Shown: positions 8,035-17,753 of the stretch, in pieces
Position numbering within the stretch: the stretch's first letter is position 1
How the letters are laid out: every line of letters begins with the position of its first letter
NCBI GenBank assembly: GCA_021737945.1
Contig: JAIPCX010000004.1
Coordinates: forward strand, 62,001-126,000
DNA length: 64,000 nt
Source of the DNA: Polynucleobacter sp.
GTDB lineage: Bacteria > Pseudomonadota > Gammaproteobacteria > Burkholderiales > Burkholderiaceae_D
Direction of reading: 5' to 3'
Notes under the pieces: generated by a model
Seen by the model: the letters and a program-made list of their open reading frames with translations, nothing else
Told to the model about the DNA's origin: nothing
Database searches by the model: none
Translations under genes and position numbers: made by a program

Positions 8035-8236
8035 AGAGGGACTCCGGTCAGATCCAGAAAATAAACTAACTTAACTTATTGATTTAAATGATTTTTTATA
8101 ATATTTGATGTCATTTATAAAACTTCTATACCGCCAAAACTCTTTATATCCACAAATCATATAAGCAAATAAATTCTCTGTCGTTTGGAATATAGACGAA
8201 GTTTATTAGCATTTCGGCTTCTTCGCGCGAGGCTTT
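8035..8236. promoter_or_regulatory. Divergent cysB / sulfate-assimilation control region
   Basis: This 202-base AT-rich stretch lies between cysB and the TSUP gene. It contains repeated TTTATAA-like boxes (for example near 8094 and 8114) of the loose ATAA/TTAT type bound by CysB. No single site can be fixed by eye. Confidence 0.4.
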
Positions 8237-9010
8237 ATGACTTTGTCTTATGTGGTTTCTGGATTTGCCGTCGGCTTATTGGTCGGCTTGACCGGCGTGG
8301 GCGGCGGATCGTTGATGACCCCCTTGCTCACCCTTTTGTTTGGCATCAATCCAGCCGTCGCGGTGGGTACCGACCTCGCCTTCGCGTCCATCACCAAATC
8401 GGCTGGGACTATTGCCCACCGCATCCGTGACAATGTTCATTGGGATATTGTTGTTCGACTGTGCCTGGGTGCACTACCCGCCGCTATCGTAACCACGCTT
8501 GCTCTGAAATATTTCGGCGCACTCGACAAACACATCGGCCAAATCATTCGCTATGTGATCGCGTTCTCAGTCGTCCTGACGGTGCTGGCTATCCTTGGTC
8601 GTGGTCGCATGCTGGCATGGATTAATGCTCACCCTGAACGCCAACTGCATGGCCGCAAACAAGCGATCGCCACCATCATCGCTGGCGCAATCATTGGTGC
8701 GCTGGTGACTATTTCCTCCATCGGCGCCGGTGCGGTCGGTGCGACGATTTTGGTTCTTCTCTATCCCAATCTAAAACCCTCTGAAGTCGCTGGAACGGAT
8801 ATCGCGTATGCCGTGCCACTAACAGCGATTGCCGCTTTCGGACACTGGTGGCTCGGCTCTATCAATTGGGAGCTGTTAGTCACCCTGTTACTCGGCTCTG
8901 TACCCGGCATCACTTTAGGTTCACTTGTTTCACGCTCTGTACCAGAAAAATTTTTACGCGGCCTGCTTGCCGCTACTCTCACCGGTGTAGCCGCTAAGTT
9001 GGTGCTGTAA
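8237..9010 (+). CDS. TSUP (TauE/SafE) family sulfite/sulfate transporter-like protein
   Basis: This 257-residue protein has about eight membrane segments. The two TSUP repeats start with GLLVGLTGVGGGSLMTPLL and GALVTISSIGAGAVGATIL, each with the family's Gly-rich turn. TSUP proteins move sulfite, sulfonates or other sulfur anions. It leads the cysI operon, 24 bases before cysI, so import or export of a sulfur oxyanion for this pathway is likely; which anion and direction cannot be read from sequence. The ATG start gives a first helix without upstream excess. Confidence 0.88.
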   Translation: MTLSYVVSGFAVGLLVGLTGVGGGSLMTPLLTLLFGINPAVAVGTDLAFASITKSAGTIAHRIRDNVHWDIVVRLCLGALPAAIVTTLALKYFGALDKHIGQIIRYVIAFSVVLTVLAILGRGRMLAWINAHPERQLHGRKQAIATIIAGAIIGALVTISSIGAGAVGATILVLLYPNLKPSEVAGTDIAYAVPLTAIAAFGHWWLGSINWELLVTLLLGSVPGITLGSLVSRSVPEKFLRGLLAATLTGVAAKLVL

Positions 9011-9034
9011 ACGGATTAACCCAAGGACTACCTC

Positions 9035-10732
9035 ATGTACCGCTACGACCAATACGACCATCAGATCGTTAAGGAACGCGTCGCCCAATTCAAAAGTCAG
9101 GTTGAACGTCGCCTGAGTGGTGAATTAAGCGAAGACGAATTCCGCCCTCTCCGATTACAAAACGGCCTCTATTTGCAGCGTCATGCTTACATGCTACGCG
9201 TGGCGGTTCCTTATGGATTACTGTCATCGACACAAATGCGTAAGCTCGGTCATATTGCACGCGCTTATGATCGCGGCTATGGGCACTTCACCACGCGCCA
9301 AAATATTCAATACAACTGGATAGAGCTCGAGCAAACGCCCGAAATTCTGGCTGAGTTGGCTACCGTTGAAATGCACGCCATTCAAACCTCGGGCAACTGC
9401 ATACGCAATATCACTGCAGATCAATTTTGCGGTGTCGCTGCCGATGAATTAGCCGATCCACGGCCATACATAGAAATTCTGCGTCAGTGGAGCACCTTCC
9501 ATCCTGAGTTCGCTTACCTGCCGCGCAAATTTAAAATTGCCGTCAACGCGGCAACGGAAGATCGCGCTGCGGTGCAGGTTCATGACATTGGTCTTAACCT
9601 GATTAAAAACGCATCCGGCGAACTTGGATTCCAAGTGCTGGTGGGTGGTGGCCTAGGACGTACTCCGATTATTGGCAGCGTGGTTCGTGAATTTCTGCCA
9701 TGGGAACATCTGCTGACCTACATCGAGGCAGTAATGCGGGTCTATAACCAATACGGTCGTCGCGATAACAAGTACAAAGCACGTATAAAAATACTGCTCA
9801 AAGCTTTAGGCGTAGAAGAATTTACGCGTCAGGTCGAAGCTGAATGGCTGCACGTAAAAGACAGCCCCAGCACGATCACGCAAGAAGAATTCAAGCGCGC
9901 TAGCAGCTACTTCGCGCCACCTGCTTACGAAAATTTACCCACTGACGAAAGCGCATTGCAAACGCTACGCTCATCCAATAAAGCATTCTCTAATTGGGTG
10001 CAGCGCAATGTTCGTCCGCACAAAGTAAATGGTTATGCGATCGCCACACTGTCACTGAAAAAAACCGGCGTTCCACCGGGTGATGCGACCGCGGATCAAA
10101 TTGATTTCGTCGCTAACCTCGCTGATCGCTTCAGCTTTGGTGAATTACGTGTCACGCATGAGCAAAACCTCGTGCTCGCCGATGTGAAGCAATCAGACTT
10201 ATTCAAGCTGTGGGAAGAACTCAAAGCGCATGGTCTAGCCACACCGAATATCGGCCTGCTGACCGATATTATTTGCTGCCCGGGTGGTGATTTCTGCTCA
10301 CTCGCCAATGCTAAATCGATTCCGATTGCTCAAGCGATCGCAGAGCGTTTTGATAGCCTGGATTTTCAGCATGACATCGGTGAAATCGAACTTAATATCT
10401 CTGGCTGCATTAACGCTTGCGGTCACCATCACGTAGGTACGATTGGTATTCTCGGCGTGGATAAAGATGGATCGGAGTGGTATCAAGTATCGATCGGTGG
10501 CGCACAAGGTAATCACAGCTCTATCGGCAAAATTATAGGCCCGTCGTTCGCCTCCGGACAAATGCCTGAAGTGATCGGTCGCCTGCTTGAAGTCTATGTG
10601 CGCGATCGCATAGAAGAAGAACGTTTCATTGATACCGTTAATCGACTTGGCATTGATCCATTCAAAGATCATGTGTACGCAACACCGATTAAACACGGTG
10701 CTTTTGCAGCGGGAGAAGATGCACATGCCTAA
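9035..10732 (+). CDS. cysI: Siroheme sulfite/nitrite reductase-type hemoprotein (assimilatory sulfite reductase)
   Basis: This gene encodes a 565-residue siroheme/[4Fe-4S] enzyme reducing sulfite to sulfide. The two half-domains begin with YLQRHAYMLRVAVPYGLL and the middle HEQNLVLADV; cluster ligands are in CCPGGDFC (about residues 414-420) and SGCINACGHH (about 457-461). It is the one-subunit form common in betaproteobacteria; no cysJ flavoprotein is present, so electrons may come from ferredoxin. The DUF934 gene overlaps its last codons. Nitrite reductase activity cannot be excluded by sequence, but cysH, cysD and cysN follow directly. Confidence 0.93.
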   Translation: MYRYDQYDHQIVKERVAQFKSQVERRLSGELSEDEFRPLRLQNGLYLQRHAYMLRVAVPYGLLSSTQMRKLGHIARAYDRGYGHFTTRQNIQYNWIELEQTPEILAELATVEMHAIQTSGNCIRNITADQFCGVAADELADPRPYIEILRQWSTFHPEFAYLPRKFKIAVNAATEDRAAVQVHDIGLNLIKNASGELGFQVLVGGGLGRTPIIGSVVREFLPWEHLLTYIEAVMRVYNQYGRRDNKYKARIKILLKALGVEEFTRQVEAEWLHVKDSPSTITQEEFKRASSYFAPPAYENLPTDESALQTLRSSNKAFSNWVQRNVRPHKVNGYAIATLSLKKTGVPPGDATADQIDFVANLADRFSFGELRVTHEQNLVLADVKQSDLFKLWEELKAHGLATPNIGLLTDIICCPGGDFCSLANAKSIPIAQAIAERFDSLDFQHDIGEIELNISGCINACGHHHVGTIGILGVDKDGSEWYQVSIGGAQGNHSSIGKIIGPSFASGQMPEVIGRLLEVYVRDRIEEERFIDTVNRLGIDPFKDHVYATPIKHGAFAAGEDAHA

Positions 10733-11252
10733 AATTATTAAAGACAAAACGATCGTCAGCGACGACTGGATGCTACTGAAATTAGCTGAAGGTGAATCAG
10801 CCGAGGCGGTGAATGTGCCCACAGGTAAACAGATTGTTCCTCTCGCCGTCTGGTTAGCGCAAACAACAACATTAAAAACTCGTAGCGATATCGGTGTATG
10901 GATCGCCAGTGATGAACGTGCTGAAGTATTAGGCGATGCAGTAGCGTCGCTGCCGCTGATTGCCATTGATTTTCCTAGCTTCTCCGATGGTCGTGGTTAC
11001 TCAATCGCCTATCAGCTACGTGCCCGCCAAGGCTTTGAAGGCGAACTTCGCGCTATTGGTGATGTATTGCGTGATCAATTATTTTATATGCAGCGCGTTG
11101 GCTTTAATGCATTCGCTACACGACCTGACAGAAGCATCGATGATGCGCTGAAGGGCTTAACGGATTTCTCAGATACCTACCAAACATCGTGGGATCAAAA
11201 AACACCTTTGTTTCGCCGTGTAACGCGCCCAGCGGCTGAGGAATCGCTATGA
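10725..11252 (+). CDS. DUF934 family protein of the sulfite reductase operon
   Basis: This is a 175-residue protein of the DUF934 family, which almost always sits behind betaproteobacterial cysI. Its biochemical role is not settled; an accessory part of sulfite reductase is usually assumed. FPSFSDGRGYSIAYQLR and FYMQRVGFNAFATR are the conserved blocks. The ATG at 10725 follows GGGAGAAGATGC and overlaps the cysI end by 8 bases. Its own stop overlaps the cysH start in an ATGA, indicating coupled translation. Confidence 0.88.
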   Translation: MPKIIKDKTIVSDDWMLLKLAEGESAEAVNVPTGKQIVPLAVWLAQTTTLKTRSDIGVWIASDERAEVLGDAVASLPLIAIDFPSFSDGRGYSIAYQLRARQGFEGELRAIGDVLRDQLFYMQRVGFNAFATRPDRSIDDALKGLTDFSDTYQTSWDQKTPLFRRVTRPAAEESL

Positions 11253-11986
11253 GCACGGTAAATTTCGATCAGGTTCTGTCAGCGACTCGCGCAACGCTTG
11301 AGCGTATCGCTACTGACTTTGCACCGGCTGTTTTTGCATCCAGTCTGGCCGCCGAAGACATGGTGCTCACTGATCTTATTTTGAAAGCTAAGCTGCCGAT
11401 AAAAATTTTCACGCTAGAGACTGGTCGCCTGCACGCTGAAACATTGGGTGTACTCGACGCGATACGTAGCACCTACGGTACCGATCTCGCACTTTACAAA
11501 CCAGAACCCACCGCTATCGCGACATACGTACGTGAAAATGGCTTGAATGCTTTTTATGACAGCGTAGAGATGCGCAAAGAATGCTGCCGTATCCGTAAAG
11601 TTGAGCCACTCAATCGCGCACTGGCAGGAAACAAAGCCTGGATCACGGGACAACGCCGTGCGCAATCGAGCACACGTAGCGAACTGGCGGTGCAAGAAGA
11701 TGATGCGGCACATGCGATGCAAAAATTTAATCCGCTCACTAATTGGACTGAAGAACACGTCTGGCACTACATCCAGAGTAACGAGGTTCCATACAACCCC
11801 CTGCATGACAAAGGCTATCCCTCGATAGGCTGCGAGCCTTGCACGCGCGCCATACAACCAGGCGAAGATATACGCGCTGGTCGCTGGTGGTGGGAATCGC
11901 CCGACACCAAAGAATGTGGATTGCACGTGGTTGACGGCAAACTCATCAGAATCAAACCTGCTACAAACGAGACAACTACACCATGA
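11249..11986 (+). CDS. cysH: Assimilatory APS reductase (phosphoadenylyl-sulfate reductase family)
   Basis: This enzyme reduces adenylyl sulfate to sulfite. The 245-residue product has the PP-loop-like FASSLAAEDMVLTDLI and the motif IFTLETGRLHAET. It carries the cysteine pairs ECC and C-E-P-C (in GYPSIGCEPCTRA), plus the catalytic ECGLH near the C-terminus. The two Cys pairs bind a [4Fe-4S] cluster and mark the APS-specific type rather than the PAPS type of enterobacteria. That fits a cysN without a fused APS kinase downstream. It overlaps both neighbours by ATGA. Confidence 0.94.
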   Translation: MSTVNFDQVLSATRATLERIATDFAPAVFASSLAAEDMVLTDLILKAKLPIKIFTLETGRLHAETLGVLDAIRSTYGTDLALYKPEPTAIATYVRENGLNAFYDSVEMRKECCRIRKVEPLNRALAGNKAWITGQRRAQSSTRSELAVQEDDAAHAMQKFNPLTNWTEEHVWHYIQSNEVPYNPLHDKGYPSIGCEPCTRAIQPGEDIRAGRWWWESPDTKECGLHVVDGKLIRIKPATNETTTP

Positions 11987-12918
11987 ATACCCCCGTTGAA
12001 AAAATCGTCATTGATGCTGCCAGTAATCGCCATCTGGATTGGCTAGAATCTGAAGCCATTCACATCATGCGTGAAGTGGCTGCTGAGTGTACTAATCCTG
12101 CGTTACTTTTTTCAGGTGGTAAAGATTCTGTTGTTTTGCTTCGCATTGCCGAAAAAGCTTTTCGCCCGGGGAAATTTCCTTTCCCTTTAGTGCATATCGA
12201 TACCGGTCATAACTTTGAAGAAGTGATTCAATTTCGTGACCACCGTGTAGCAGAACTCGGTGAGCGACTGATTGTTGGCTCTGTCGAAGATTCGATTAAG
12301 CGTGGCACGGTTCGTCTGCGCAATCCTCAAACAGATTCTCGTAATGCGGCTCAAGCCGTGACCTTACTTGAAACGATAGCGCAGTATAAATTTGATGCAT
12401 GTATCGGCGGCGCTCGTCGTGATGAAGAAAAAGCACGTGCTAAAGAACGTATCTTTTCTTTCCGCGATGACTTTGGTCAGTGGAATCCGAAAGCGCAACG
12501 TCCTGAGCTTTGGGATTTGTATAACACTCGCGTTCATGCGGGTGAGAACATGCGGGTATTCCCCATTTCGAATTGGACTGAGCTCGATGTGTGGCAATAC
12601 ATCGCGCGCGAAAAGCTGGAATTACCCACTATTTATTACGCCCACGAACGCGAGGTCATTCCGCGTAATGGGTTGTTAGTACCGCTGACCCCACTCACGC
12701 CAGCACATGAAGGTGAAAAAGTCGAAAAACGAATTGTGCGTTTCCGTACGGTTGGTGATATTTCGTGTACTTGCCCAGTGGCGTCCACAGCATCTACCGT
12801 GAATGACATTATTGCCGAGACGGCTGTCACCCAAATTACTGAACGTGGTGCGACGCGTATGGATGACCAGACCTCAGAAGCATCAATGGAAAAACGTAAG
12901 AAGGAAGGATATTTCTAA
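11983..12918 (+). CDS. cysD: Sulfate adenylyltransferase small subunit
   Basis: CysD forms ATP sulfurylase with CysN, making APS from sulfate and ATP. The 311-residue product has the PP-loop LLFSGGKDSVVLLRIAEKAF and the family block GARRDEEKARAKERIFSFRD. The C-terminus RERGATRMDDQ-type region and KKEGYF end are normal. It overlaps cysH by 4 bases and its stop shares a base with the cysN start (TAATG). Confidence 0.96.
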   Translation: MNTPVEKIVIDAASNRHLDWLESEAIHIMREVAAECTNPALLFSGGKDSVVLLRIAEKAFRPGKFPFPLVHIDTGHNFEEVIQFRDHRVAELGERLIVGSVEDSIKRGTVRLRNPQTDSRNAAQAVTLLETIAQYKFDACIGGARRDEEKARAKERIFSFRDDFGQWNPKAQRPELWDLYNTRVHAGENMRVFPISNWTELDVWQYIAREKLELPTIYYAHEREVIPRNGLLVPLTPLTPAHEGEKVEKRIVRFRTVGDISCTCPVASTASTVNDIIAETAVTQITERGATRMDDQTSEASMEKRKKEGYF

Positions 12919-14246
12919 TGAATGCCGTCGTTGATAAAAACAAGCTGCACAATGATGCGCAATCTCTGGAGCGCGGCATGCTGCGCTTCATCACCGCCGG
13001 CTCGGTGGATGATGGAAAAAGCACACTAATCGGCAGACTACTCTTTGACAGCAAAGGTATCTTCGCTGATCAACTCGATGCCATTTCACGTGCGCGTCAT
13101 AAGCGCACCGTCGGCGACATGGTTGATCTATCACTGCTGACAGATGGTCTTGAAGCTGAACGCGAACAAGGCATCACCATCGATGTGGCTTACCGCTACT
13201 TCGCTACGCCCAAACGTAAATTCATCATTGCCGATGCACCGGGTCATGAGCAGTACACCCGCAACATGGTGACGGGTGCATCAACTGCGGATGCAGTAAT
13301 CATTTTGATTGATGTGTCTAAAGTGACTATCTCAGCTGGTGGTCAAGCTGAGCTATTGATTCAAACAAAACGCCATTCGACCATTGCTAAGCTGCTGCAG
13401 ATTCAGCACGTGATTGTGGCTGTCAATAAAATGGATTTGATTAATTATGATCAAACCATCTACAACCAGATCGTAGCGTCGTACCAAAAATTTGCTGAGC
13501 AATTAGGACTCAAGGGTATACACCCTATTCCACTCTCCGCACTAGCAGGTGACAACGTCGTTACGCGCGGTGAAAAATTGAGTTGGTATCAAGGTCCGAC
13601 GCTGATTGAATTACTGGAATCATTGTCTGTCTATGACGACGAGCACAAAGCGGCCTTCCGCTTTCCAGTGCAACTAGTGGCGCGCCACAATGGCCATGAA
13701 GCGAATGACTTCCGTGGTTACATGGGTCGCGTAGAAGCGGGTACGGTACATAAAGGTGATGTGCTGACAGTGCAACCTTCGGGGCAACGTGCGACGGTTA
13801 AAGATATTTTGACGTTGGATGGCTCGCTTGATAGCGCCTCTGCCGGCAAATCTATTACTTTGCTACTTGAAGAGTATTTGGATATTTCGCGCGGCGACAT
13901 GCTGGCTTCTGCTGAAGCTCCTGCTAGCCTGCTGAAAAATTTTAGCGCTGATGTGTGCTGGCTATCGGAAGAACCACTTGATCTGGGTAGAAAATACTGG
14001 CTCAAGCACACCACCCGTCAAGTGGCCGCTAAGGTTACCGGCATAGATTCGCTACTTAACATCAACACACAGCAAGCGGAAGCTGGCACCGAGCTCAAGT
14101 TGAATGGCATTGCGCGCATTCAGTTGACAGTGCAACAGCCTTTAGCGGCTGATTCCTATGATGCGATGCGTTCAACTGGTAGCTTCATCTTGATCGATGA
14201 AATCTCTCATCAAACGGTGGCAGCTGGCATGATACGGCTAGCTTGA
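12918..14246 (+). CDS. cysN: Sulfate adenylyltransferase large subunit (GTPase)
   Basis: CysN is the GTPase that drives APS formation by CysD. The EF-Tu-like G motifs are GSVDDGKSTLIGRLL (G1), DAPGHEQYTRNM (G3) and VNKMDL (G4). At 442 residues it lacks the C-terminal CysC kinase fusion, in line with APS being reduced directly by this cysH. The last codons lie inside a 14-base tandem repeat. Confidence 0.96.
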   Translation: MNAVVDKNKLHNDAQSLERGMLRFITAGSVDDGKSTLIGRLLFDSKGIFADQLDAISRARHKRTVGDMVDLSLLTDGLEAEREQGITIDVAYRYFATPKRKFIIADAPGHEQYTRNMVTGASTADAVIILIDVSKVTISAGGQAELLIQTKRHSTIAKLLQIQHVIVAVNKMDLINYDQTIYNQIVASYQKFAEQLGLKGIHPIPLSALAGDNVVTRGEKLSWYQGPTLIELLESLSVYDDEHKAAFRFPVQLVARHNGHEANDFRGYMGRVEAGTVHKGDVLTVQPSGQRATVKDILTLDGSLDSASAGKSITLLLEEYLDISRGDMLASAEAPASLLKNFSADVCWLSEEPLDLGRKYWLKHTTRQVAAKVTGIDSLLNINTQQAEAGTELKLNGIARIQLTVQQPLAADSYDAMRSTGSFILIDEISHQTVAAGMIRLA

Positions 14247-14286
14247 TTCGGCTGGCTTGATACGGCTGGCCTGATACGATAGGCGT
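14231..14286 (+). repeat. 14-base tandem repeat, four copies, across the cysN stop
   Basis: Four consecutive 14-base units begin GATACGGCTAGCTT, GATTCGGCTGGCTT, GATACGGCTGGCCT and GATACGATAGGCGT; each shows the pattern GAT-A/T-CG. The first unit contains the end and stop codon of cysN, and the rest fill the space before the SUMT gene. It looks like a local slippage duplication. Confidence 0.85.
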
Positions 14287-14311
14287 AATACAGCTCTACT
14301 GATTGGTACTC

Positions 14312-15055
14312 ATGCAGGATATTCTTACCCGACCTGCTCGGCCGCAACCGGGCATGGTCTGGCTAATAGGCGCTGGCCCCGGTGCGGTCGATTTGATTAC
14401 CGTTCGCGGCGCGGCGCTACTTAAACAAGCCGAGGTCGTTCTATACGACGCGCTCGTCACTCCTGAAATACTTCAACTCTGTTCACAAGCGATATTAGTT
14501 TCAGTCGGCAAGCGTAGTGGCCAGCGCTCAACTGCGCAAGCCGTCATTAATGAACAACTGATTGCCTGTGCACAGCGCTTCGAGCGTGTGGTTCGCCTTA
14601 AAGGTGGTGATCCCATGTTGTTTGGTCGCGCTGATGAAGAACTAACGGCGCTGGAATCAGCGAATATCGATTACGAGATTGTGCCGGGTATTACGACGGC
14701 ATTTGCCGCTGCCGCTGCGCTGCGTCAGCCACTGACAAAACGTGGTGTGGCTCGCAATGTCGCATTTTTTACTTCCACCACCGCGCAGGGTGAAACGGAT
14801 GAACCGGCCTTACCCAGTTGCGACACCTTGATTCAGTACATGGGCGGTCAAGAAGCGATATCTACTGCAAAACGTTTACTGGCAGCTGGCAAACCCTCCG
14901 ATACAACCGTCATCGCGATTGAAAATGTGAGTCGAGCTAACCAGCGTGTGATGCGCATGACACTGGCACAGATGGCCGAAGGATTACCTGAATGCGCTGG
15001 CCCGGTACTGGTAATGATCGGTGAGGCGCTACGCGAGCGAAACAAAAAACTCTGA
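14312..15055 (+). CDS. cobA: Uroporphyrinogen-III C-methyltransferase (SUMT)
   Basis: SUMT uses two S-adenosylmethionines to convert uroporphyrinogen III to precorrin-2, the first step toward siroheme, the cofactor of the sulfite reductase encoded upstream. The 247-residue product has the signatures WLIGAGPGAVDLITVRGA and VRLKGGDPMLFGRADEE. It is a single-domain enzyme, not the CysG fusion. The ATG at 14312 is preferred over an upstream TTG. It follows cysN after the tandem repeat and belongs to the cys operon. Confidence 0.92.
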   Translation: MQDILTRPARPQPGMVWLIGAGPGAVDLITVRGAALLKQAEVVLYDALVTPEILQLCSQAILVSVGKRSGQRSTAQAVINEQLIACAQRFERVVRLKGGDPMLFGRADEELTALESANIDYEIVPGITTAFAAAAALRQPLTKRGVARNVAFFTSTTAQGETDEPALPSCDTLIQYMGGQEAISTAKRLLAAGKPSDTTVIAIENVSRANQRVMRMTLAQMAEGLPECAGPVLVMIGEALRERNKKL

Positions 15056-15073
15056 TTAACTCGGTGCCAACTA

Positions 15074-15451
15074 TTAATCAGCGATAGTACGCAAACAATA
15101 ATCCGCAATACTCTCTTGCACGGATTCATCTTCGCCTACCGCATGGGACAGTGTTATTTCAATCTGCGGGAATGTCTCGCGTAACTCCGTTATCAATGGC
15201 GGCAAATCACGCAACACATGACCGCCCTGCCCAAGAAAAACTGGCACGATGCTGAATTTTTCATGACCGCTTTGCACTAGCTCAGTCACCACCGCAGTCA
15301 AGCGCGGCTCCATCAATTCCAGAAAAGCTAAAGAAATGCTGACATCGGGCCGCTTGATACGCGCACGATCGGCTAATCGCTCGAACTGAATCGCCCATCG
15401 TGGGTCGCGTGCGCCGTGCGCAAATAAAATAAGGGCCTGCTTCTTGTTCAT
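15074..15451 (-). CDS. cbiX: CbiX/SirB-type sirohydrochlorin chelatase
   Basis: This short (125-residue) chelatase inserts iron (or cobalt) into sirohydrochlorin. It contains LILFAHGARDPRW with the metal-binding His, and VPVFLGQGGHVLRDLP with the second His. It is the half-size CbiX(S) form. Translation starts at the ATG at 15451, which shares a base with the lptG stop codon; the preceding GGTGGAGC is a ribosome-binding site. It converges with the SUMT gene. The middle step enzyme, precorrin-2 dehydrogenase, is not in the window. Confidence 0.88.
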   Translation of the reverse strand: MNKKQALILFAHGARDPRWAIQFERLADRARIKRPDVSISLAFLELMEPRLTAVVTELVQSGHEKFSIVPVFLGQGGHVLRDLPPLITELRETFPQIEITLSHAVGEDESVQESIADYCLRTIAD

Positions 15452-16587
15452 CAGTGTCGCTCCACCCACCAAAGTGCTGATATGGCTGCCAAAAGAAAAA
15501 ATGCGCTGGGCGCCATCGCTGTCGCCAACGGCGGCCAGGTATTCAGCAAGCCTATGTGCGAGAAAAGATTATTCAATAAGTGAAACGCTACACCTATCAT
15601 GATGCCAACAAAAATCTTTAACGAGACACCACCACTGCGGCTTTGCAAATAGGCGAATGGAAGCGCTAAGGCCATCATGACAAACACGGCTAGGGGATAT
15701 AAAAGCTTGGTCCACAAGGCAATCTCATAGCGCTCGCTTCGCTGTTTGTTATCTTCTAAATGCCGGCTGAATTGAGCGAGGTCTGCGGCCGACATCTTGT
15801 TCGGCTCGGCCATCAGTACAGCCATAATTTCAGGCGTAATTTCAGATTGAAGAATGGTGGTGGCAAATTTTCGACTCAGCACTAAGGCGGGCTGCCGCGT
15901 ATCAACGGGTGAGCGATCGGGCGCAAAGCGTAACTCTTCTACGTTGCTCAATTGCCAGCGTCCATCACCCATGAAACGCGCCTCGCTAGCAGACATCATC
16001 GCCAGCATATGCATCGCGCGATCAAATTCATAGATTTTTACGGTACGTAGTACGCCATCGGGTTCGGCTTTACGTGCATTTAAAAAGCGTGAACCAGCGA
16101 CAGTCTTGCCATCCGATCCACGAATCACATCTTTAGCCCACAAGCCTGTACGAAACTCAGAAGAAATAGTGGCACCCATCATGCGTCGCTTAAAATTTTG
16201 TGCAAAATCAGAACATTTAGGAGCAATAAATTCGCCCAGTGCAAAGGTAAATATCACCAGCACGATGGCGATGGGTAAAAGCAAACGTATGACGCCCCCC
16301 ATCGATAAGGACGATGCACGCATCACCGTAAATTCAGATCGCGCCGCCAGTTGCGCCATCACGTAAATGGTCCCGATCAGCGCCGCAATTGGCATCAATT
16401 CATAGGCATACGCAGGCAAACCTAAGGTTACATAGATGAAGGCATATTCAATATTCCAAGCACCTCGACCCACGGATCGAATTTCGCCCATCATGTCAAA
16501 GAAGGCGAACAAAGACAAAAACGCGATCAACACAAAAAATACGGCTCGATAAATTTCAGTCGAAAAGTAGCGGCGCAACACACTCAT
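15451..16587 (-). CDS. lptG: LPS export ABC transporter permease LptG
   Basis: LptG pairs with LptF and the LptB ATPase to lift lipopolysaccharide out of the inner membrane toward LptC. The 378-residue protein has three N-terminal helices, a periplasmic beta-jellyroll in the middle (residues about 130-270) and three C-terminal helices ending in VERH. It starts 4 bases inside the lptF end. Confidence 0.93.
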   Translation of the reverse strand: MSVLRRYFSTEIYRAVFFVLIAFLSLFAFFDMMGEIRSVGRGAWNIEYAFIYVTLGLPAYAYELMPIAALIGTIYVMAQLAARSEFTVMRASSLSMGGVIRLLLPIAIVLVIFTFALGEFIAPKCSDFAQNFKRRMMGATISSEFRTGLWAKDVIRGSDGKTVAGSRFLNARKAEPDGVLRTVKIYEFDRAMHMLAMMSASEARFMGDGRWQLSNVEELRFAPDRSPVDTRQPALVLSRKFATTILQSEITPEIMAVLMAEPNKMSAADLAQFSRHLEDNKQRSERYEIALWTKLLYPLAVFVMMALALPFAYLQSRSGGVSLKIFVGIMIGVAFHLLNNLFSHIGLLNTWPPLATAMAPSAFFLLAAISALWWVERH

Positions 16588-17717
16588 GATGCGACCGTCC
16601 TTTTGCGTGCGACTAGCTGCCTTGCGAGTATCAGTAATGCCATAGGGTGCCAGCGGCTATTCGTATTATTCCGCCAGAAAAATAAGAGTGTGATGATTAG
16701 GAAAGCCGCAAAATGTAATGGCCACCAAGCAGCGCTAAACGAAATCCGACCTTGCCCGACAGCAGCCTGCACGATGCCAAGAGAGTTTAAGTAAGAAATA
16801 GCTAGCACCAAGGCAATCATCAGGTTAAGTGTTCGTCCACGACGCGGATTAACGAAGCCTAAAGGTATAGCTAGCAACATCTGCAGCAAACACATGATAG
16901 GTAGAGAGATGCGCCAGAGCAGCTCTGACATATTAGATGGATTAGGTGATGCAATCAGTGCAGCCGTTGGCAATACGCGCGACGACTTGTTATCTTCCAG
17001 CTCGCGGTGGCTCCCCGATATCGCGATCACGTAACGACCAAAGTCCATCGTTTGAAAATCGGGAGCGCCAGGCGTGCCGTCATAGCGATGGCCATTACGC
17101 AACTCGAGCAATTTATCGCCACGCGCGTCGACACTGACCGAACCAACCTGAGCCACTACTACCGTATTATTTTTATCGCGCGACTGACTGACAAAAACAT
17201 TTTCTACGTTGCGGGTATCGGATGAGAGCCCTTCAACGAAAAAAATTCTATCGCCCGAGGCTGATTCTTGGAATTTTCCGGGTGAAATCCGTGAAATATC
17301 CTCACGATTTTTAAATGTCTCTTTGTACTCTGCTGAAAGACGGCTGGCCCAAGGAGTCAGCCATAAAGACAATGAAGCGGTAAGTAAAACTAGGGGTATG
17401 CCTATCGACATCACCGGCCGTATCCAACGCATCAGGGATAATCCTGAAGCAAACCAGACGATCATTTCTGAATCTTGATAACTACGCGCCACCACCAACA
17501 ACACTGAGACAAAGGCCGTTAGTGAAAGAATGACGGGCAGATAAATGAGCGCCGCAAAGCCTAGCAAAGCGACCACATCGCCAGAGGCAACTCGGCCGCC
17601 CGCTGCATCGCCAAGTATCCGTATAAGCATCACGGTGATGACGATGGTGAACAGGGTAGTGAAGACCGCGCCGACCGTATTACGCAGTTCGCGGCGGATT
17701 GCGCGCTGAAAAATCAT
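16584..17717 (-). CDS. lptF: LPS export ABC transporter permease LptF
   Basis: LptF is the second permease of the LPS exporter. [25 protein letters not shown] is the classic LptF N-terminus, so I start at 17717 rather than at the upstream end of the frame. The product is 377 residues with the same six-helix plus periplasmic domain plan as LptG. It is divergent from pepA, a pairing conserved in proteobacteria. Confidence 0.93.
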   Translation of the reverse strand: MIFQRAIRRELRNTVGAVFTTLFTIVITVMLIRILGDAAGGRVASGDVVALLGFAALIYLPVILSLTAFVSVLLVVARSYQDSEMIVWFASGLSLMRWIRPVMSIGIPLVLLTASLSLWLTPWASRLSAEYKETFKNREDISRISPGKFQESASGDRIFFVEGLSSDTRNVENVFVSQSRDKNNTVVVAQVGSVSVDARGDKLLELRNGHRYDGTPGAPDFQTMDFGRYVIAISGSHRELEDNKSSRVLPTAALIASPNPSNMSELLWRISLPIMCLLQMLLAIPLGFVNPRRGRTLNLMIALVLAISYLNSLGIVQAAVGQGRISFSAAWWPLHFAAFLIITLLFFWRNNTNSRWHPMALLILARQLVARKRTVAS

Positions 17718-17753
17718 TCGGAGACTATAATTACCTGGATAAAAGGAGCGCTC

